Origin: Chionoecetes opilio
Taxonomy: Eukaryota > Arthropoda > Malacostraca > Decapoda > Majidae
Direction of reading: 5' to 3'
DNA: 64,000 nucleotides
NCBI GenBank assembly: GCA_016584305.1
Contig: JACEEZ010003587.1
Location: 1 to 64,000 of the forward strand
The position numbers and the translations under genes are program-made. This document shows, one piece after another, positions 29,401 through 39,431 of this stretch. The notes under the pieces are model-generated. The model did not search any database, had not been told where the DNA came from, and saw nothing but the letters and a program-made list of their open reading frames with translations. The stretch's first letter is position 1; every line of letters begins with the position of its first letter.

Positions 29401-31198
29401 ATACTTCAATTTGTAGGAAAACAGATATATATCACTGATAACTAGCCTAAAATAATTGAAAACACTACATTTTAGGGTTTATAGCAATTATAATAAGTAA
29501 AATACTTGTATATATACAATAACGTTTAGAAGAAAACTATGAAAAAACGCTTGCAATATACCGTTATACACACTAAATAACCTCTTATTGTTCTATTTAA
29601 TAGCTTAATGTAAGTAAGCAACTTATAGTGCAAATTATTCTAAAAAGAGCATTTTATACTTCAGATTTGTAGGAAAACAGCTATATATCAACCGATATAA
29701 ATAGCAATATCATTGAAAACACTACAGTTTAAGGGTTTATAAGCATCATAGGTAAAACTATTGTATATATACAATAACGCTACAGTTATAAGAAACTGAA
29801 AAACGCTTGCCAATATACCGTTATATCACAAAATATACCCTCTACTCTTTCGATTGAATACCTTAAGTAAGTAAGTACTTATAGGTGCAAATTATTATAA
29901 AAAGAGGAATTTTATACTTCAATTTGTAGAAACAGGCTAGATACACGATAAATAGCTAATATCATTGAAAACCACTACATTTAGGGTTTATTAGCAAATG
30001 ATAAGTAAAAGTACGTTTATATATACAATAAACGCTACAGTTTACGAAGAACTATGAAAAATGCTTGCAATATACGTATATCACAATAACTAAACTCCTA
30101 CTCTTCTATTAGTAGCTTACTGTAATGTAAGCTACTTATAGGTGCAAATTATTCTAAAAAGAGGATTTTATACTTCAATTGTAGGAAAACAGCTAATATC
30201 ACTGATAAACTAGCTAAAATAATTGAAAAACACTACAATGTATGGTTTATAGCAATATAAATAAGTAAAACTACTTGTATATATACAATAACGCTACGTT
30301 TAGAAGAAACTATGAAAAACGCCCCACTTGCAATATACCGTTAATAACAAAAAAACCTCTCACTCTTCTATTTAATAGTTAATGTAATGTAAGCAACTAT
30401 AGGTGCAACATTATCTAAAAAAGAGAATTGTATACTTTCAATTGTAGGGATAACAGCTATATATCACCGATAAAATAGTAATATCATTGAACACACTACC
30501 ATTTAAGGTTTATCGCAATATGATATGTAAATCTACTTTTATATATACAATAAACGCGACAGTTTAGAGAAAGACTATGAAAAGCGCTTGCAATATTACC
30601 GGTATATAACAATCAAAGAAACCTATTACTCTTTAGTTAATCGCTTTAATGTAAGTAACTACATAATAGGTGCAAATGAATTCTAAAAAGAGTATTTTAT
30701 ACTTCAATTTGTAGGAAAAAACTGCCTATATATCACCGAGAAAAAAAAAAATAGCTAAATATCATTTGAAAACACTACATTTATGGGTTTATAGCAATAT
30801 GATAAGTAAAAACTACTTGTTTTCTTTATATATACAATAACGCTACAGTTACAAGAAACATGAAAAACGCTTGCAATATACGTATATCAAAAAAAAAACC
30901 TCTTACTCTTCTATTTATTAGCTTAATGTAATGTAAGCTAATTATAGGGCAAATTTATTCTAAAAAAAGGATGTATACTCAATTTGTAGGAAAAAAGCAA
31001 ATATCACGAAAAATAGCTACTATCATTGAAAACACTACATTTTATGGGTTTATGCAATATTGATTAATGTGTGTAAAAATACTTGTAATATACAAATAAC
31101 GATACAGTTTACAGGGAAACTATGAAAAACGCTGCATATACCGTTATATACCAATATATAACCTCTTACGTATTCTATTTAAAGCTTAAATTGTAAAC

Positions 31199-32110
31199 TC
31201 TTACATCTCCATATTCGGCACGAAGACAGACCGAATGCCCCAATATGGGACTGCGCCAAACAAATTGCCATTGTGTAGAAGGACACACTTAAGCTCCGAC
31301 TTTGAGCATCAATAAAACAATCGCCATTTCATTTGGATTGTAGATTGAACGCCCTAATTCCTTCAGTAAAACCAGGAATGTATGGCAAAAACCACAAAAC
31401 CGGCTGGCACTTCGAAAGTACTGCAGAAATTACTTTCTCTGGTTCGAAAGTATGACTACCTTCACTCCTAGTTCACGTATGTTTTCTCGTTCAGTCTTGA
31501 TGCTAGTATTCTGAAGCTTTTTTGGCTAGGCCCAAATCACGCTGGCTAAAAAAAAAATCATTCAACTCGTGCGTGATCAAATCCCATACGAACTGAATCC
31601 TCAGTGAATGCACAAATCTGGCATCATTGCTATCACTGCGGCTTCAACATCACTCCGATCTGCTAGAGGCAAGGTAGTGTTCGAAAACTGGCACGGAATT
31701 TCAGATGAAGGAAGGCATTGTCCTATTAGCTGAGGTAGATTAGGATATTTCTATTTTACTTTATTTTTCTTGTAAATCCTGATATGTTCCCCAAAATATA
31801 AACCAAAGTAACAGTCGGGAATGATCTTTTTTGCTCCGCCAAACCATGGGATACCAATGCAACTTTTCACGTGTTCCTTTGGTCAACATCCGTAATCTCT
31901 ACGACACACTGCTTGCCACACTTGTGAGGGGCCCATAGATTGTCCCTTGAATCAAACGAGTTCACTTTAAAATATGCGAAATATGCTTGTTGACAAATAC
32001 GTTGATGCTTGCCCTCTGACTTGGAATGGTGAATGAAAACTACCACCTAATAGCCGAAGGAGTCAGGTTGTTAGGCATTACGACGAGACGTAGCGGAGCA
32101 GACATGATCT
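31199..32110 (-). pseudogene. Truncated, frameshifted copy of a repetitive arthropod protein family
   Basis: Reading leftward on the minus strand, several frames together give motifs of a multi-copy arthropod protein family of unknown function that I recall from many spider, insect and crustacean genomes. Visible pieces are NLWAPHK (31,921-31,941), PDCYF (31,805-31,819, matching the family's DCYFC segment), KYPNLPQ (31,730-31,750), YNPNE (about 31,326-31,345) and GHSVCL (about 31,223-31,240). Frames change several times and there are stops, so no intact protein is made. The C-terminal part is missing where the satellite begins at 31,198. Such copies are probably carried by mobile elements, but I see no element ends here. 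Family recognition is from memory of motifs. Confidence 0.6.
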
Positions 32111-32297
32111 GACACAAAAGAAATATATACCTATTAAAGAAAAAACACTAAGCTGGGAATAGTTTACAACGCTTGAAAACAAAAAAAACAGCAATTAAAA
32201 CGAATAGAAAATTACAATGGTAGTTGTACAAGGTTTTAAGAGAAAAGCCAGAACAAATCCTCCTAATTCCTTACGATCCTAGCTGTCTGCTTGACAG

Positions 32298-32458
32298 AGA
32301 GTGATAGTACTGACCCATATGGCGGAGCACACCTATCACCGACAATGTCCAATTGTAACTGCACAACAAGTTGCCACATAGCTCTCGATGAGTCAAATGT
32401 AATCAGTGGCATAGTGTTAACTACAGCTTCCACAAGTGGAATTTTGCTTATCTGGAGG
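32298..32458 (+). CDS. Possible internal exon, WD40-repeat-like
   Basis: A pyrimidine-rich acceptor (CTGTCTGCTTGACAG, ending 32,297) and a consensus donor (AGG then GTAAGC at 32,459) bracket 161 nt open in one frame, entering in phase 1 and leaving in phase 0. The translation includes SNVISGIVLTTASTSGILLI followed by WR, which has the look of a WD40 blade ending in a GxLxxW strand. No partner exon is seen upstream because the satellite and a pseudogene lie there. Leaving in phase 0 would fit exon A at 35,060, but TAF1A has no WD40 part, so this is more likely another gene or a chance exon. Confidence 0.3.
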
Positions 32459-32627
32459 GTAAGCTGTGGAGAAAAAACTTGACGTGCTAGAAAAAAACGG
32501 ACTAAGCTTTGGAATCAGCATGCCAATTTAGTCTAAATACGCTCAAAAATCTAACTCAAACAATTTTTTTTCTTCAAAATGTATCCCCAGTGTAATAGAT
32601 AACATTAAACCTATTTAGCAAGGACGG
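32459..32627. other. Short interval with no recognisable feature
   Basis: Ordinary AT-rich sequence between the possible exon donor and the purine tract. No frame, repeat or element end was recognised. Confidence 0.5.
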
Positions 32628-33045
32628 TGAGTGAGGGAGGAAGGTAAAGCGGAAGGAAGGAAGGAGGAAAGGGAGGGAGGGAAGGTAAGGAAAGGAAGGA
32701 GGAAGGAAGGAAAGGGAGGGAGGGAAGGAAGGAAAGGGAAGGAAGGAAGGAAGGAAAGGCGAGGGAGAGAAGGAAGGCAAGGGGAAGGAAGGAAAGGGAG
32801 GGAGGGAAGGAAGGAAGGAAGGACGGAAACGGGAGGGAGGGAAAGAAGGAAAGGTGAAGGAAGAAGGAAGGAAAGGGAGGGAGGGGAAGGAAAGGAAAGG
32901 GAAGGAGGAAAGGAGGAGGGAAGGAAGGAAAGGGAAGGAAGGAAGGAAGGAAAGGGAGGGGAGGGAAGGGCAAGGAAGGGAGGGGAAGAAGGAAGGAAGG
33001 AAGGAAGGAAGGAAGGAAATGAGGGAGAGAACGGAAGGAAAGGGA
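32628..33045. repeat. Purine (GGAA/GGGA) tract of about 420 bp
   Basis: Almost unbroken purines on the plus strand, made of GGAAGGAAGG and GGGAGGGA units with a few interruptions (for example a C near 32,760). All open frames on both strands here are low-complexity artefacts (Arg/Gly/Glu/Lys on one strand, Pro/Ser/Leu/Phe on the other). Confidence 0.95.
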
Positions 33046-33379
33046 GCTATTAACGTATAATCTAGAATAACTGTAATTATATTAGCGTAAACAATATTCT
33101 AATATGACGAGATCTGGGCAGCATTGGGCATTGAAGAGGTTTGAGGCTGATTTTTTTTTTTTACGCCAGATTCTGATATGTGACTTTTTTTTCAAGAATT
33201 TGCTCTGTATTTTCGGTTCCAAATGATAGAGTTTGTGTTGCAGACCTGTACAGACGCAGCAGAGGTGTTTGAGTTGCAGAACCCAGCTGGAGACGCGGAA
33301 GGAGAAGGCCGGACTGCCCAGCCTACCTCAGGAAAGCTCTAAGGACTTGACGACCTGTGAGGAAAGTCTTGTCAGAGCG

Positions 33380-33515
33380 AGAGGAGAGAGACCGAGAGAG
33401 AGAGGAGAGAGAGATATGGACAGACAGACAGACAGACAGACGAGAGAGAGAGAGAGAGAGAGAGAGGAGAAACAGCATGAAAAGAGAGAGAGACTAGAGG
33501 AGAGAGAGAAACTGT
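33380..33515. repeat. GA-rich microsatellite with a (CAGA) core
   Basis: Runs of GAGA flank a CAGACAGACAGACAGA stretch at about 33,419-33,440. The surrounding frame at 33,233-33,619 is therefore dominated by Arg-Glu repeats. A TTGTGTTGCAG acceptor-like site ends at 33,243, but no exon consistent with the neighbouring gene's phase follows it. Confidence 0.9.
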
Positions 33516-33549
33516 CACTCTTTCACTTTACATCACGCACACACTTCAC

Positions 33550-33593
33550 CTTCCCTTCCCTTCCCCTTCCCCTTCCCCTTCCCCTTCCCTTCT
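33550..33593. repeat. (CCCTTC)n microsatellite
   Basis: Consecutive CCCTTC units between GA-rich DNA and a MITE fragment. Confidence 0.9.
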
Positions 33594-33615
33594 TACACAT
33601 ATTATATCCTGCTCT

Positions 33616-33695
33616 TTAACCCCTTCACGCCCAGATCTTTCCTTTGCTGTAAGAAATATGTATGTTGTTAGCCATGAAAGGCAGAATGCATGGTC
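33616..33695 (+). mobile_element. Fragment of a piggyBac-type MITE
   Basis: Begins TTAACCCCTTCACGCCCAGA and continues into the same sequence as the reversed complete copy at 41,712-41,926 (AAAGATCTGGGCG read backwards), including a shared GTTAGCCATGAAA with the copy at 52,028. Only one end is present. Confidence 0.7.
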
Positions 33696-33721
33696 AATGG
33701 ATGTAAATTACCGCCATTTAA

Positions 33722-35042
33722 CAGGAACTATCACGTGTAGGTCTCGCGGCCTCTTGTAGCTTCCTATTTTCTTATGTTCTTATGTCTCACGGGCCTCTGT
33801 AGCTTCCTTATTTTCTTATGTTCTTATGTCTCACGGCCTCTTGTAGCTTCCTTATGTTCTTATGTCTCACGGCCTCTTGTAGCTTTCTTATTCTCATGGC
33901 CCTTGTATTTCCCTTATTTCTTATGTTCTTATGTTCTTATGTCTCCGGCCTCTTGTAGCTTCCTTATTTTCTTATGTCTCACAGCCTTTTGTAGCTTCCT
34001 TATTTTCTTATGTTCTTCATGGCCTCTTGTAGCTTTCTTATGTTCTTATGTCTCACGGCCTTTTGTAGCTTCCTTATTTTCTTATGTTCTTATGTCTCAA
34101 AGCCTCAAGTAGCTTCCTTATTTTCTTATGTTCTTATGTCTCACGACCTCTTGCGCTTCCTTATTTTCTTATGTTCTTAATGGCCTCTTGTAGCTTCCTT
34201 ATTTTCTTATGTTCTTATGTTCTTATGTCTTACGACCTCCTGTAGCTTCCTTATTTTCTTATATTCTCATGTTCTTATGTCTCACGGCCTCTTGTAGCTT
34301 CCTTATTTTCTTATGTCTCACAGCCGCTTGTAGCTTCCTTATTTTCTTATGTTCTTCATGGCCTCTTGTAGCTTCCTTATTTTCTTATGTTCTTCATGGC
34401 CTCTTGTAGCTTCCTTATATTCTTATGTTCTTATGTCTCGCGGCCTCTTGTAGCTTCCTTATGTTCTTATGTCTCACAGCCTCTTGTAGCTTCCTTATTT
34501 TCTTATGTTCTTCATGGCCTCTTGTAGTTTCCTTATGTTCTTATGTTCTTCATGGCCTCTTGTAGCTTCCTTATTTTCTTATGTTCTTATGTCTGACGGC
34601 CTCTTGTAGCTTCCTTATTTTCTTATGTTCTTATGTTCTTTATGTTCTTTATGGCCTCTTGTAGTTTCCTTATTTTCTTATGTTCTTCATGGCCTCTTGT
34701 AGCTTCCTTATGTTCTTATGTTCTTATGTCTCACGGCCTCTTGTAGCTTCCTTATTTTCTTATGTTCTTATGTCTCACGGCCTCTTGTAGCTTCCTTATT
34801 TTCTTATGTTCTTCACGGCCTCCTGTAGTTTCCTTATTTTCTTATGTTCTTCATGGCCTCTTGTAGCTTCCTTATGTTCTTATGTTCTTATGTCTCACGG
34901 CCTCTTGTAGCTTCCTTTTTCTATGTTCTTCACGGCCTCCTGTAGTTTCCTTATTTTCTTATGTTCTTCATGGCCTCTTGTAGCTTCCTTATGTTCTTAT
35001 GTTCTTATGTCTCACGGCCTCTTGTAGCTTCCTTATTTTATG
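33722..35042 (+). repeat. Minisatellite array 1, about 44-bp unit, derived from a LINE 3' tail
   Basis: Tandem units of the type CGGCCTCTTGTAGCTTCCTT followed by ATTTTCTTATGTTCTTATG and TCTCA, alternating with shorter units containing TTCTTCATGG. The first unit is preceded by GGAACTATCACGTGTAGGTC, the same sequence that follows a LINE reading-frame end at 42,976-43,118, so the array probably grew from a LINE 3' end. Open frames such as repeated SFLIFLC stretches are repeat translations. The array ends only ~17 nt before exon A and contributes the pyrimidine-rich sequence upstream of that acceptor. Confidence 0.9.
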
Positions 35043-35059
35043 TTGTTACGTCATTACAG

Positions 35060-35242
35060 TGCGAGTGGTTCATGCTACAATTCCTGGAGGTTGAGAAGGA
35101 GCTGCATGGCCAGGACTCGGCCATAAGGGTCCTGGAGGAATACATGGGGGAGGAGCGACGAGCCCCGGCCCACCACCTGGCCTACCACTTCTACAGGACC
35201 CTGGTGCCCGGCTCAACACAACAGCAACTCACACAGCTCGAG
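35060..35242 (+). CDS. TAF1A: Host gene exon A (TAF1A-like)
   Basis: 183 nt (61 codons), phase 0 at both ends, between acceptor GTCATTACAG (ends 35,059) and donor GAG|GTGGGC. It encodes helical sequence including FLEVEKELHGQDSAIRVLEE and HLAYHFYRTLVPGS. This resembles the helical-repeat part of the RNA polymerase I SL1/TIF-IB subunit TAF1A (the region with LEFYGDRDGAQEVL and YLYNFL in human), which helps place Pol I at the rDNA promoter in the nucleolus. Codon usage is GC-rich, unlike the surrounding repeats, and the frame is clean. Upstream exons are not in the window or not recognised. Exonhood is well supported by splice sites and coding character; the TAF1A name rests on remembered similarity. 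Confidence 0.6.
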
Positions 35243-35337
35243 GTGGGCCTTCACTGCTCTCTGTTCCTCGTATTAGTCTCCTGGATCCCTACTCATGGCC
35301 TTTTCTCTTACCTAGTGTACAGTAGTAATAATGTATA

Positions 35338-35432
35338 GTAAGGAACTACCACGTGTAGGTCCCGCATCCTCTTGTAGCTTCCTTATTTTCTTATGTTCTT
35401 ATGTCTCCCCGGCCTCTTGTAGCTTCCCTTAT
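35338..35432 (+). repeat. LINE 3' tail unit beside exon A
   Basis: GGAACTACCACGTGTAGGTC followed by two minisatellite-type units. This is the same LINE end as at 33,722 and 43,040. The copia element at 35,433 is inserted into it, and the array resumes on the other side at 39,637. Confidence 0.75.
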
Positions 35433-35635
35433 TGTTAATAATCCTGGAAAACTACTGCACTCACCGCGCCTGGGGACGACTGCCTCTTCCCTCTTGTGAC
35501 TCCACGTGGTCAACTTGTCACTTGATCACCAGTGATGACATCATGAACGTCTGATGATATGGCGGTCTCCCATTGGTTCCCGCCGCGGCGGGCGCGCATA
35601 AACATATGAACGTGTAACCACTCGCTATATTAACA
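35433..35635 (-). repeat. 3' LTR of copia copy 1
   Basis: 203 bp, TG...CA ends, near-identical to 39,432-39,636. It contains GATATGGCGGTCTCCCATTG and a GC-rich CCGCCGCGGCGGGCGC core. Confidence 0.9.
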
Positions 35636-35690
35636 CTTCGCTATATTTTTTTTTTTCTTCTTTCTTTGCATGTCTCCTTTAGTACATACA
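35636..35690 (-). other. Polypurine tract of copia copy 1
   Basis: Just inside the 3' LTR; on the element's coding strand the sequence is AAAGAAAGAAGAAAAAA, fitting the plus-strand primer of reverse transcription. Confidence 0.65.
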
Positions 35691-36076
35691 ACTAGTAAAA
35701 TTTTGTAATGTTCACCAATACACATATTTACACTCCCTACATGTTGCTGATGACAGTCAACACCTAATCCCGACTAATTGCCTCCCGCAGCCCGATAGTC
35801 GACGCCCCCTTCTTGGTAAGGCATCTGCCAGTTGCTTCGATGTCTCCACCCACGTTACCTCCTTCAATTCCCCTTGATCCAACATATCTCGAAGCACTGA
35901 TATATCAATCCTCAGACGCTTTTTGTCCCCCCAAATTTTTATAGGTGTATGGGGCTTCCACTACGCTAGGGTTTTGTCCACAAAACATCTGATAGGGATC
36001 CTCCCACATCCGGAGATCTCCTGCAGAATACTGGCCACATACACCGCGTACTAGCACCATCCAGAAGTGCCAGGTC

Positions 36077-36271
36077 TCAGCGCAAGAGTTGAATTGACCA
36101 CCCGTCGAACCTTCCTTGACTGCCAGTAAATAGGGCCCCGTACATTATTATGTCACACAGAAAGATAATAAAGCCCCCTTGAGATCCATGTCCCTGCAGG
36201 TTGGCGAAGGATGCGTCAGCGTAGCACTCAATGTGGCACTCGTCTAAAGGTCTAATCCTGGGGATAAACAA
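36077..36271 (-). pseudogene. Copia RNase H fragment
   Basis: The minus-strand frame contains ECHIECYADASFANLQGHGS followed by GGFIIFL. This matches the copia RNase H core, where YADAS supplies a catalytic aspartate and the SxGG(F/Y)xxxL stretch follows. The frame is open but cut off from the reverse transcriptase by shifts. RNase H removes the RNA strand during replication in the particle. Confidence 0.7.
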
Positions 36272-36510
36272 CCAACATTATCCGTTTTCACACGCTAAAT
36301 CCCCTTGTTTAGTCTCAATATGTCAGAAAACCGTAGCCTTTGGGAAATTTGAAACACTCAGCTCGCACACATCGAACGCTATATCCGGGCGAGTGTGAGT
36401 AGCCATCCAATTTAGTTGCCCGCCCAAACCCACGATTTTTCTGTTTTCTCTCGTTCTGACAAATCACTATCTTCTCCAATGCCCGACGCTTGCTAAGGGA
36501 AACCCCGGAT

Positions 36511-37292
36511 TCAACGTGCTCCATACTGAAACTGGTCGATTGTGATACCGCCGTCCTCTGTGGTAACTACGTTGAGCCCCACATACTTAAAGCACTCTGA
36601 ATCGAAAGACCCGACTTGGAAGGTCCTACGCAACTGTTTTATGACGTGCTGCTCAAAGTTCATAGTACCAGCCCACAAGAAGTCATCCACATATACGCAT
36701 ATGATACCCTCGTTCCACCATGTTGGCTCCACGAAAACAATGCAGGGTCCAGGGACGAAATTTTGGCACCGAGACATATCAGCTGTTCCTTCACCCTCAT
36801 GTACCATTGTCTGGCCGCGTCGCACAACCATACACAGTCTTCCTCAGACGCCACAATAAGCCATTGTCGAACTCAGGAGGAGGTATCAGGTACACTTCAC
36901 GCTCTATTTTTTTCCCCTTGGAGGTATGCAGCTTGTATGTCCATTGTGTGGCACACCAACCTTAGCTGAGGCGAGTACCATTGCCAAACGGACAGCCTCC
37001 TTTGAACATGTGGGAGAGTTCTTCTGCAGCCCTATGGTGTCCTCCTCAAAGCCCCTGGCTACCAAGCGTGCCTTCACAATAGTCTTCCCTTCCTTCAGCT
37101 TTTCTGTGACCACCCAACGTACATATAAGCTTGTTGACCCACATTCTCCACCTCTTCATACACCTCCTTGGTCCTCCAATTCTCAATCTCTTTTTCCTTA
37201 GCACACACCACCTCATCTGTATTAAAAAACACAAGCATTTCTGTCGCCTCGTCCACTGTTTCCCATGACGTAAAATCTCTGTCCAGATCCAT
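36511..37292 (-). pseudogene. Copia reverse transcriptase, frameshifted
   Basis: Overlapping minus-strand frames give KARLVARGFEE and SPTCSKEAVRLAMVLASAK (36,904-37,113), CDAARQWYMRVKEQL (36,660-36,854) and ICVYVDDFLWAGT (36,511-36,831). YVDD is the metal-binding catalytic motif and is intact. The order and spacing follow the copia reverse transcriptase. At least two frame changes separate these pieces, so no active enzyme is encoded as written. Confidence 0.85.
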
Positions 37293-37916
37293 CCATTAAT
37301 GTTACCATTTTTGGGTCACTCTTAATGTTGTAGCAGTTGGAGTACGACCAGTCGCCTTCCCCCCCCGACTAACAATTTTACCAGATATCCACTCACCACT
37401 CGCTTTCTAAACGCCCTTGATCCTTTGACCCGCTTTAACTCTCACTACAGGAATTGCCAACACACCCGAGGCACTCGCACCCGTGTCCGTCTGCCGAACG
37501 TCACCGTTGTGGCCATCCACAGCCCCTGCGCCCCCTCACCCACAACATCAAAAATTTTCACGAGGATGGTCGTCATCATCCGAGTCCTGTCTGAATCCCC
37601 GAATCCAATTTCCACATCACCACGCACACTAGGAGCTCGCAGAGCACTGGTATTGGACTGAGACACATCTTCCTCATTTGACACTGCAGCAGGATAAACA
37701 CTGGTGGGGTGCCGTGGCAATGCGACATGTGTGCACCCTAACAAAACATTCCACCGTGCTTCACTAAAAATTGTTTTCCGTCTTTCCCAATTATGGTACC
37801 AGGCCCGCGCCACTTATTACTGTCTAGACTTTTGTAGTAAACATCATCTCCGTATGTAGGTCTCCCGGGGTCCCCTGTCTCTCACATTATGACGAAGTGC
37901 TCTAGTCAGCCTTTCA

Positions 37917-38906
37917 CTAGATTCCGCTAACGGTAAATGCTCTCCGTGCCGCGTGAAGTGCATTCAGGTTATCCCTCACTATATCTGCAGGTGTGGCCTC
38001 GCCGTCTAGCGCCGGTAGATTACCCATAAAAGGCTCCAGGAATCCCAGGGTTCTGCCAAATACCAGCTGGTTGGGCGAGTAAACCCGAAATGTTGACAGT
38101 GCTTTCCCTGGCAGCCACAGCCCAAGCCAGAGCAACATCTAAATCACAGCCAGGACAATCCGCCAAAATCTTGCTTACCATTCCTCCCAACACAGCATTG
38201 AGCCTCTCACAAACACCATTACTCCAAGGGCTTTCAGCTGCCGTCGTTATAATCTTAACATTGAATGCCCCACCTAGAGACCTCATATCTGAATTATTAA
38301 ATCACAGCCATTATCTGATAAGATTTTTTCCTGGGGCACCAAATAGCACAACCCAACCGAGAAAAATTCCCCGAATAATAGTGCCTGCATTCTTGTCTGG
38401 AACAACCACAGATGTACAATATCTTGTATACAGGTCCACTATCACCAAGAAATACTTCTTGCCCCACGACTTAAGGTCCATGGGAATCACCTCGTTAAAC
38501 CTGCTAGCCAACGGGGCACTCACCACTGGTTTTCGGGCTCGGTTTCCCTTTTACCGTTTGCACACGTCACAGTCACTTGTCACTGATCAATCCTCCGTTC
38601 CCAGGTTCGAGTCCCTTATGTTCGGCATCTCTCACAAGCTTCTTTCAATTTTTCTGCTGTAGGGGGTCCAAACTGACGATGAAGTTTCAAGGCCCTCTTC
38701 TCGATGTCCCCGTCCTTGTAGAGTGCCACGAGTGCCTCAGCTATATTAACTTCCCGTTTAGTCCATGCCGATAACGGCACCAGATAGTGTCCTGACGATG
38801 ATGTACGTAGATTGACGACGTCCCTTTTTCCGCCCACTTTGACTTTATTTGTCTCACAGTTGATTATCATTTCGGCTCTTTTCATAGACGATCTACTCAG
38901 CAACAA
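37917..38906 (-). pseudogene. Copia integrase, frameshifted
   Basis: From right to left: LKLHRQFGPPTAEKLKEACE with a nearby C-x2-C (HHCC zinc-binding end, 38,616-38,906); PMDLKSWGKKYFLVIVDLYT (38,311-38,526), carrying the first catalytic Asp; then SPWSNGVCERLNAVL (38,020-38,286), carrying the catalytic Glu. A further frame runs to 37,917. The second His of the zinc site reads Pro (GPP where GHP is expected). The frame breaks near 38,310 and 38,540. Confidence 0.8.
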
Positions 38907-39394
38907 GGTAATTACAGTTCACCACATCAGAGGGCACATTGGCACGCATATTCCCTATACAACAGGGAAACGTAACTTCTTCTAACAAAAATGAAGCCAA
39001 TAATGAAGGCCAACACCGAATCTCAAGCTTCAATCCGCTTTGTAACACCATGGGACGTATGTTCAAACTCTGACACAAAATCCTTAATCTCTGCTCTCTC
39101 TTTTCTCCGTAGGCTATACAAAGCCTCAAAAGCTGCAAATTTCCGTCTTCCTTCATCGACCAAAAACACATCATCCTCTCTTCAATAACACTTCCACGCC
39201 ATCCTCTGCCTCCACTTTGGGCTTATCAATTTCCGACGATGCACTTCTGGCCCGCCCGGAAGTGACCAGATGTTTGCCAGCGCACGCTTCTTCTTTTCAA
39301 TTGTGGTCAGTCTACACCACACACCTACATCCTCCTTCCACATCTCCCTATTCTTCATCAAAGCTCCAATTTCGGAGGCCACTTCAGTGAACAC
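38893..39394 (-). pseudogene. Copia Gag fragment
   Basis: The first long frame after the primer-binding site starts with ATG at 39,394 (MFTEVASEIGALMKNREMWK). A second piece in another frame around 39,000-39,170 reads ALYSLRRKERAEIKDFVSEF, typical of copia Gag. The nucleocapsid part seen in copy 2 is absent here because of the internal deletion near 38,975. Confidence 0.6.
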
Positions 39395-39419
39395 GCCTTA
39401 GTGCAGTTGTGTAACTACG

Positions 39420-39430
39420 CTCTGCTACCA
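39420..39430 (-). other. Primer-binding site, initiator tRNA-Met
   Basis: On the element's coding strand TGGTAGCAGAG lies one base inside the 5' LTR. It is complementary to the 3' end of eukaryotic initiator tRNA-Met (CTCTGCTACCA). Confidence 0.85.
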
Positions 39431-39431
39431 A

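Larger units (their letters stand above)
1..31198. repeat. AT-rich satellite array, monomer about 262 bp
   Basis: The landmark ATTGAAAACACTACATTTTA recurs at 21, 285 and 547 and then throughout, giving a monomer of roughly 262 bp and about 115-120 monomers. Other fixed landmarks in each monomer are AACGCTACAGTTT, CTTGCAATATACCGTTATA and AGGTGCAAATTATTC. Base composition is strongly A+T. The array enters from the left edge and ends sharply at about 31,198. Monomer variants recur, such as one lacking TATATA after CTTG (near 3,110, 4,935, 13,850, 23,190 and 28,990), which shows higher-order structure. Blocks at 1-1,000, 2,650-6,980 and 15,640-17,040 are clean; the others carry dense small indels. 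Short open frames here are chance translations. A pericentromeric or heterochromatic satellite is the natural reading. Confidence 0.95.

Noticed and set aside
1..31198. Short open frames of 60-75 codons in the satellite as genes
   Set aside because: They are translations of the same 262-bp monomer, appear only where indels happen to remove stops, and have no codon bias.
1..31198. CRISPR-like array
   Set aside because: The units are 262 bp, diverged along their whole length, with no short repeat/unique spacer alternation, in eukaryotic DNA.
32611..33060. Arg/Glu/Gly-rich and Pro/Ser/Phe-rich proteins on both strands
   Set aside because: Both are translations of the GGAA/GGGA purine tract.
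33244..33352. Upstream exon of the TAF1A-like gene after TTGTGTTGCAG
   Set aside because: The open frame enters in phase 2 and would leave in phase 1 at a CCT|GTGAGG donor, which does not fit exon A (phase 0), and it runs into GA repeats.
33774..34409. Hydrophobic, membrane-like proteins (SFLIFLC repeats)
   Set aside because: They arise from the 44-bp minisatellite and shift with unit length.
36542..36969. Plus-strand frames over the copia reverse transcriptase
   Set aside because: Shadows of the minus-strand coding sequence, without motifs of their own.
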